The notes under the pieces: generated by a model
What the model saw: the letters and a program-made list of their open reading frames with translations, nothing else
Databases searched by the model: none
Told to the model about the DNA's origin: nothing
Assembly (NCBI GenBank): GCA_045643145.1
Contig: JAZUKG010000201.1
Span: forward strand, 1 to 9,254
DNA length: 9,254 nt
DNA from: SVFI01 sp045643145
Lineage (GTDB): Bacteria > Bacillota > Clostridia > Lachnospirales > Lachnospiraceae
Reading direction: 5' to 3'
Part shown: piece by piece, positions 6,634 to 9,254 of the stretch
Layout: each line of letters begins with the position of its first letter
How positions within the stretch are numbered: the stretch's first letter is position 1
Made by a program: the position numbers and the translations under genes

Positions 6634-9129
6634 TTATTTCACTTTAATAGTAACTTTCTTTGTTGCTTTTTCGTAATCACTTGTCGCTCTGGCTGTAATT
6701 GTAATCACATATTTTCCTTTCTTACAACCTTTCTTGATTGTTACCTTACCTGATTTGGATACGGTAATATATTTCTTTGCTTTTTTTGAAAGTGTATAGG
6801 ATAATCCGGTCTTTGCTTTTGCACCAATCTTGAAGGTTGCCTTCTTCTTTTTCAGATTTTTCACTTTCAAAACAATGGTTTTTGAGGCTTTCTTTGATAC
6901 AATAATCGTTTGCTTCTGTGGAATCTGACTAGGTGCTACCGACGGCGCTTTACTTGGTACTGCACTTGGTGCTATGCTAGCGCTTACATCATTGCTTGGT
7001 GCAGGACTCGCACTTACTTCTTCACTTGGTGATGGTTTCGTACTTACATCTATACTAGGATTCTCACTCGGCCAAATACTTGCACTTGTGCTCACACTTG
7101 GGTTCACGCTCGGTAATGGACTGATGCTTACTTCATCACTTGGTGATGGTTTTATGATTGGTCTTTCACTCGGATTTTTACTAGGTACGATACTTGGTGA
7201 CGGACTAATACTTGGTTTCACGCTGGGCGATGTACTCGGCGATACATTTACACTCGGGCTGGTGCTTGGTTTCACGCTAGGTGATGTGCTCGGTGATACA
7301 CTTACACTTGGACTGATACTTGGCATCACACTTGGTGATATGCTTGGTGATACACTTACACTTGGAACGGTACTTGGATCCACGCTAGGTTCTTCACTTG
7401 GCATAATACTTGGTGACGGGCTAACGTTGGAATCCTCAAACCCACATTCATCACAAACACCATTAACAAATGTATGATTATCTTCATCACATTCAATGTC
7501 ATCCACATCTAATGAATCTGTATATGTTTCATAGGTCGCTGTATATGTAGTAATACCTCTTTCTGTACAAGTTGCTGCTTTCTTCACTTCAGAAGTAATT
7601 GTTGCAGCATATTCTTCTTCGCTATGACAATCCTCTCTATCACATGTCAAAACTGCATAACATTCAGAACCATCTTCATTCCAATCAAACTTTGTAAATA
7701 TATAATTATGACCAATAGCGGTATTCTCGATTTCTCTGATATCCTTTACTCCACATTTATTTGCACAGAATGCAGTTTCTGTACTATTCATTAAACAAGT
7801 CGCATTATTATCAGAAACATAATTGACGAATAAATGCCCCATAGCACTCATTGTTATTGTATTTATGCCGAAAATTTGCTTACATTTTATACAAGTATAA
7901 TATTCATCATATGAACCGTCTTCTGTACAGGTCGGAAATTTTACACTTTCAATAACAATAGAATGCTTATCATCTCCTGTACACTCTTCATGTTCAGATT
8001 CATCTCCACATATATTACAAACCATATAATGTTTTCCAGGGACATCCGTTTTGTATTCTTGATTCGTATAATCATGGCCACCATCTAAGCCCTTACGATG
8101 ATTATCAAGTTCTAGTTCATCTTCATATGCTATTTTAGCTTTAACATATTCTTCCCTTTTTTCATCCAATTCAATTTCTTTTTCTCCGACTATTTTTTTA
8201 GCGATATTATACTCATTAATTGCAGCATCAATTGGCTGACAATAAGCATTCAGCATCGATTCAAATTCATTAACAGAAACAAGGTCTGAAGCGGTCGAAA
8301 AGCTCTGCTGGTAAGTCGTTCCTATTCCATATCCGCTAACGGCAAAACCTGTTGCATTATTAGAAGCATCGACAATATTTAAATAATGTCCAACTTCATA
8401 ATACAATGTATTATATTTTCGTGCGACTTGGTAAGGCGCAGTACAGGAAGATAATTCCGGGTATGTCGATACATTGGAAACAGCATTATTCCATGCTACT
8501 TTTTCATTTGTATACCAACCATCAAAAGGAGAAAAGGAGTCAATATTAAAAGACTTGGATAAATTTTCGGAAATTTTATATTCATAATTTGCAGTACCTG
8601 AATTTGCAATATGTCCACTATTACTTGTCGACCAGTTTGCTTGCACTTCAGAAATAGCCATTAACCTCATACTAACTTTTAAATCTGTTAAAGACTTTTT
8701 AGACAAAGGATCTCTTCCTTCTGCCTGTCGTAACTGATTACATCTTTTTAAATGAGTGACGGTTGCTTTTAAATTTGAAAGACTCGTAGCATCCTCTTCA
8801 TTACCCACATGTGTATAAGTGGTAACCCATTCAGCCTGATTCTTTAGTACATTCATAGCTTCTGTATAACCATATTTTTCAAAAAAGCCATAACTACCTT
8901 TCGCCTTTTTCTCTTTGGCTGATTCAGCGGCAACACATACTTCCTCAAATTCATCTAAAGCATCATCATACTTCATTTTTGCAATATCATATTCTTTTGC
9001 TGCGATGATCATTTCCTGTTCTAAATCAGATAACATGTCTGCTTTCGCCGGAACTGAAATAGATGATACAGCAATTGTTAACGAAAAATATAACACAGAT
9101 ATTTTCTTAATCAATCTGTTCTGTTTCAT
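6634..9129 (-). CDS. Large secreted CAP-domain surface protein
   Basis: An 831-residue exported protein. Residues 1-30 are a signal peptide, likely cut after AKA. Residues 32-78 are helical and charged. Residues 118-270 form a CAP/SCP domain (CRISP family fold): H173, E188 in ISENL, E209 in WYTNE and H248 in EVGHYLNIVD look like the usual His/Glu cavity tetrad. Residues 300-345 are a second charged helix. Residues 350-562 contain about five Cys-rich repeats with CXnC pairs (C371/C374, C413/C416, C455/C459, C496/C501, C559/C562), often preceded by ATC or PTC and followed by GH, suggesting small metal or disulfide knuckles. Residues 569-735 are a Ser/Pro stalk. Residues 739-831 are a Lys-rich beta-sandwich-like domain common at the ends of Lachnospiraceae surface proteins. 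No LPXTG is present, so wall contact is perhaps ionic. ATG 9129 has AAAGGA 8 nt upstream. It probably shares an mRNA with the gene ending at 9160. Its biochemical function is unknown. Confidence 0.87.
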   Translation of the reverse strand: MKQNRLIKKISVLYFSLTIAVSSISVPAKADMLSDLEQEMIIAAKEYDIAKMKYDDALDEFEEVCVAAESAKEKKAKGSYGFFEKYGYTEAMNVLKNQAEWVTTYTHVGNEEDATSLSNLKATVTHLKRCNQLRQAEGRDPLSKKSLTDLKVSMRLMAISEVQANWSTSNSGHIANSGTANYEYKISENLSKSFNIDSFSPFDGWYTNEKVAWNNAVSNVSTYPELSSCTAPYQVARKYNTLYYEVGHYLNIVDASNNATGFAVSGYGIGTTYQQSFSTASDLVSVNEFESMLNAYCQPIDAAINEYNIAKKIVGEKEIELDEKREEYVKAKIAYEDELELDNHRKGLDGGHDYTNQEYKTDVPGKHYMVCNICGDESEHEECTGDDKHSIVIESVKFPTCTEDGSYDEYYTCIKCKQIFGINTITMSAMGHLFVNYVSDNNATCLMNSTETAFCANKCGVKDIREIENTAIGHNYIFTKFDWNEDGSECYAVLTCDREDCHSEEEYAATITSEVKKAATCTERGITTYTATYETYTDSLDVDDIECDEDNHTFVNGVCDECGFEDSNVSPSPSIMPSEEPSVDPSTVPSVSVSPSISPSVMPSISPSVSVSPSTSPSVKPSTSPSVNVSPSTSPSVKPSISPSPSIVPSKNPSERPIIKPSPSDEVSISPLPSVNPSVSTSASIWPSENPSIDVSTKPSPSEEVSASPAPSNDVSASIAPSAVPSKAPSVAPSQIPQKQTIIVSKKASKTIVLKVKNLKKKKATFKIGAKAKTGLSYTLSKKAKKYITVSKSGKVTIKKGCKKGKYVITITARATSDYEKATKKVTIKVK
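6925..7425 (-). repeat. Ser/Pro low-complexity stalk-coding tract
   Basis: Encodes residues 569-735 of the CAP protein, built mainly of S-P-S-x and P-S-x steps. Such stretches are extended spacers in surface proteins. The skewed codons leave a long stop-free frame on the opposite strand. Confidence 0.85.
7207..7368 (-). repeat. Three tandem 54-bp repeats in the stalk
   Basis: Residues 588-641 divide into three 18-residue units (588-605, 606-623, 624-641) of the form SPSVxVSPSxSPSVxPSx; the first begins VPS in place of SPS. Because 54 is a multiple of 3, gain or loss of a unit keeps the reading frame. Confidence 0.8.
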
Positions 9130-9159
9130 TTTTTTATTCCTTTACTCTAGTTATTACGA

Positions 9160-9231
9160 TTATATGCCTTTAATTTTTACAGATTTTGGAAGTCCTTTTT
9201 TCTTAAACAACGACTTATATGCCTTTAATTT
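9160..9231. repeat. 17-bp direct repeat pair
   Basis: TTATATGCCTTTAATTT occurs identically at 9160-9176 and 9215-9231. The 55-bp spacing is not a multiple of three, so the copies are read in different frames of the same gene: KLKAY in one, and the terminal KIKGI plus stop in the other. Confidence 0.6.
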
Positions 9232-9254
9232 CTTCTTCGGCACTTTAATAGTCG
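9160..9254 (-). CDS. C-terminal end of a Lys-rich, probably secreted protein (partial)
   Basis: An open frame enters from the right edge and ends at TAA (9160-9162). The 30 visible residues start TIKVPKKKLKAYKSLFKKKG and end in LPKSVKIKGI. This Val-Pro-Lys-rich ending with KAYK..LFKKKG is like the C-termini of BspA-type leucine-rich-repeat surface proteins in Clostridia, but there is too little to be sure. The stop lies 30 bp before the CAP-protein start with no clear terminator between, so the two genes are probably one operon. The true start and the main domains are outside the window. Confidence 0.65.
   Translation of the reverse strand, partial: TIKVPKKKLKAYKSLFKKKGLPKSVKIKGI

Noticed and set aside
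7207..7368. Regular repeats as a CRISPR array
   Set aside because: The units are contiguous and coding, with no spacers and no cas genes nearby.
6974..7477. A 167-codon open frame on the plus strand, rich in Leu-Gly-Thr
   Set aside because: It is the antisense image of the Ser/Pro repeat tract of the CAP gene; the repeated codons simply lack stops on the other strand, and no ribosome site or promoter supports it.
9159..9164. Minus-strand TATAAT over the stop codon of the partial gene, as a promoter for the CAP gene
   Set aside because: There is no TG extension and no recognisable -35 at 16-18 bp; the 30-bp gap fits co-transcription better.

Overview
The window looks like chromosomal DNA from an AT-rich anaerobic Gram-positive bacterium of the Clostridia, most probably Lachnospiraceae. 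The reasons are AT-rich third positions, AGGAGG-type ribosome binding sites, a SleB-like wall hydrolase, an AP2-domain protein, and a secreted protein that combines a CAP domain, Cys-rich repeats, a Ser/Pro repeat stalk and a Lys-rich beta domain. The family assignment is an inference from protein style, not from a marker gene. No mobile element, tRNA, rRNA or CRISPR array was seen.

Layout: (1) Positions 1-1255, minus strand: threonine synthase (thrC), cut by the window edge at its C-terminus, with its own extended -10 promoter. (2) 1359-2105, minus: a membrane-anchored SleB/CwlJ-type wall hydrolase, divergent from (3) 2205-3065, plus: a protein with two AP2-like DNA-binding domains around a degenerate HNH-like segment. 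(4) 3043-4182, minus: a single-pass membrane protein with a GH25 (lysozyme-like) fold whose catalytic acids are replaced; its 3' end overlaps that of the AP2 gene by 23 bp. (5) 4323-5330, plus: a lipoprotein ApbE-type FAD:protein FMN transferase, divergent from gene 4. (6) 5345-6433, minus: a radical SAM protein with a partial SPASM/Twitch-like cysteine set, whose promoter lies inside a 37-bp inverted repeat. (7) 6634-9129, minus: an 831-residue secreted CAP-domain protein ending in a clear intrinsic terminator. (8) 9160-9254, minus: the last 30 codons of another secreted-looking Lys-rich protein, probably co-transcribed with gene 7.

Most genes have their own promoter and frequently alternate strand, so this is not one pathway operon. 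The shared theme is the cell envelope: genes 2, 4, 5, 7 and probably 8 act at or outside the membrane. The points most worth a second look are the AP2/dead-HNH/AP2 protein with a possible leaderless start, the GH25 pseudo-enzyme, the operator-like palindrome over the radical SAM promoter, and the multidomain CAP protein with 54-bp tandem repeats. I see no convincing evidence for a complete new multi-gene system.
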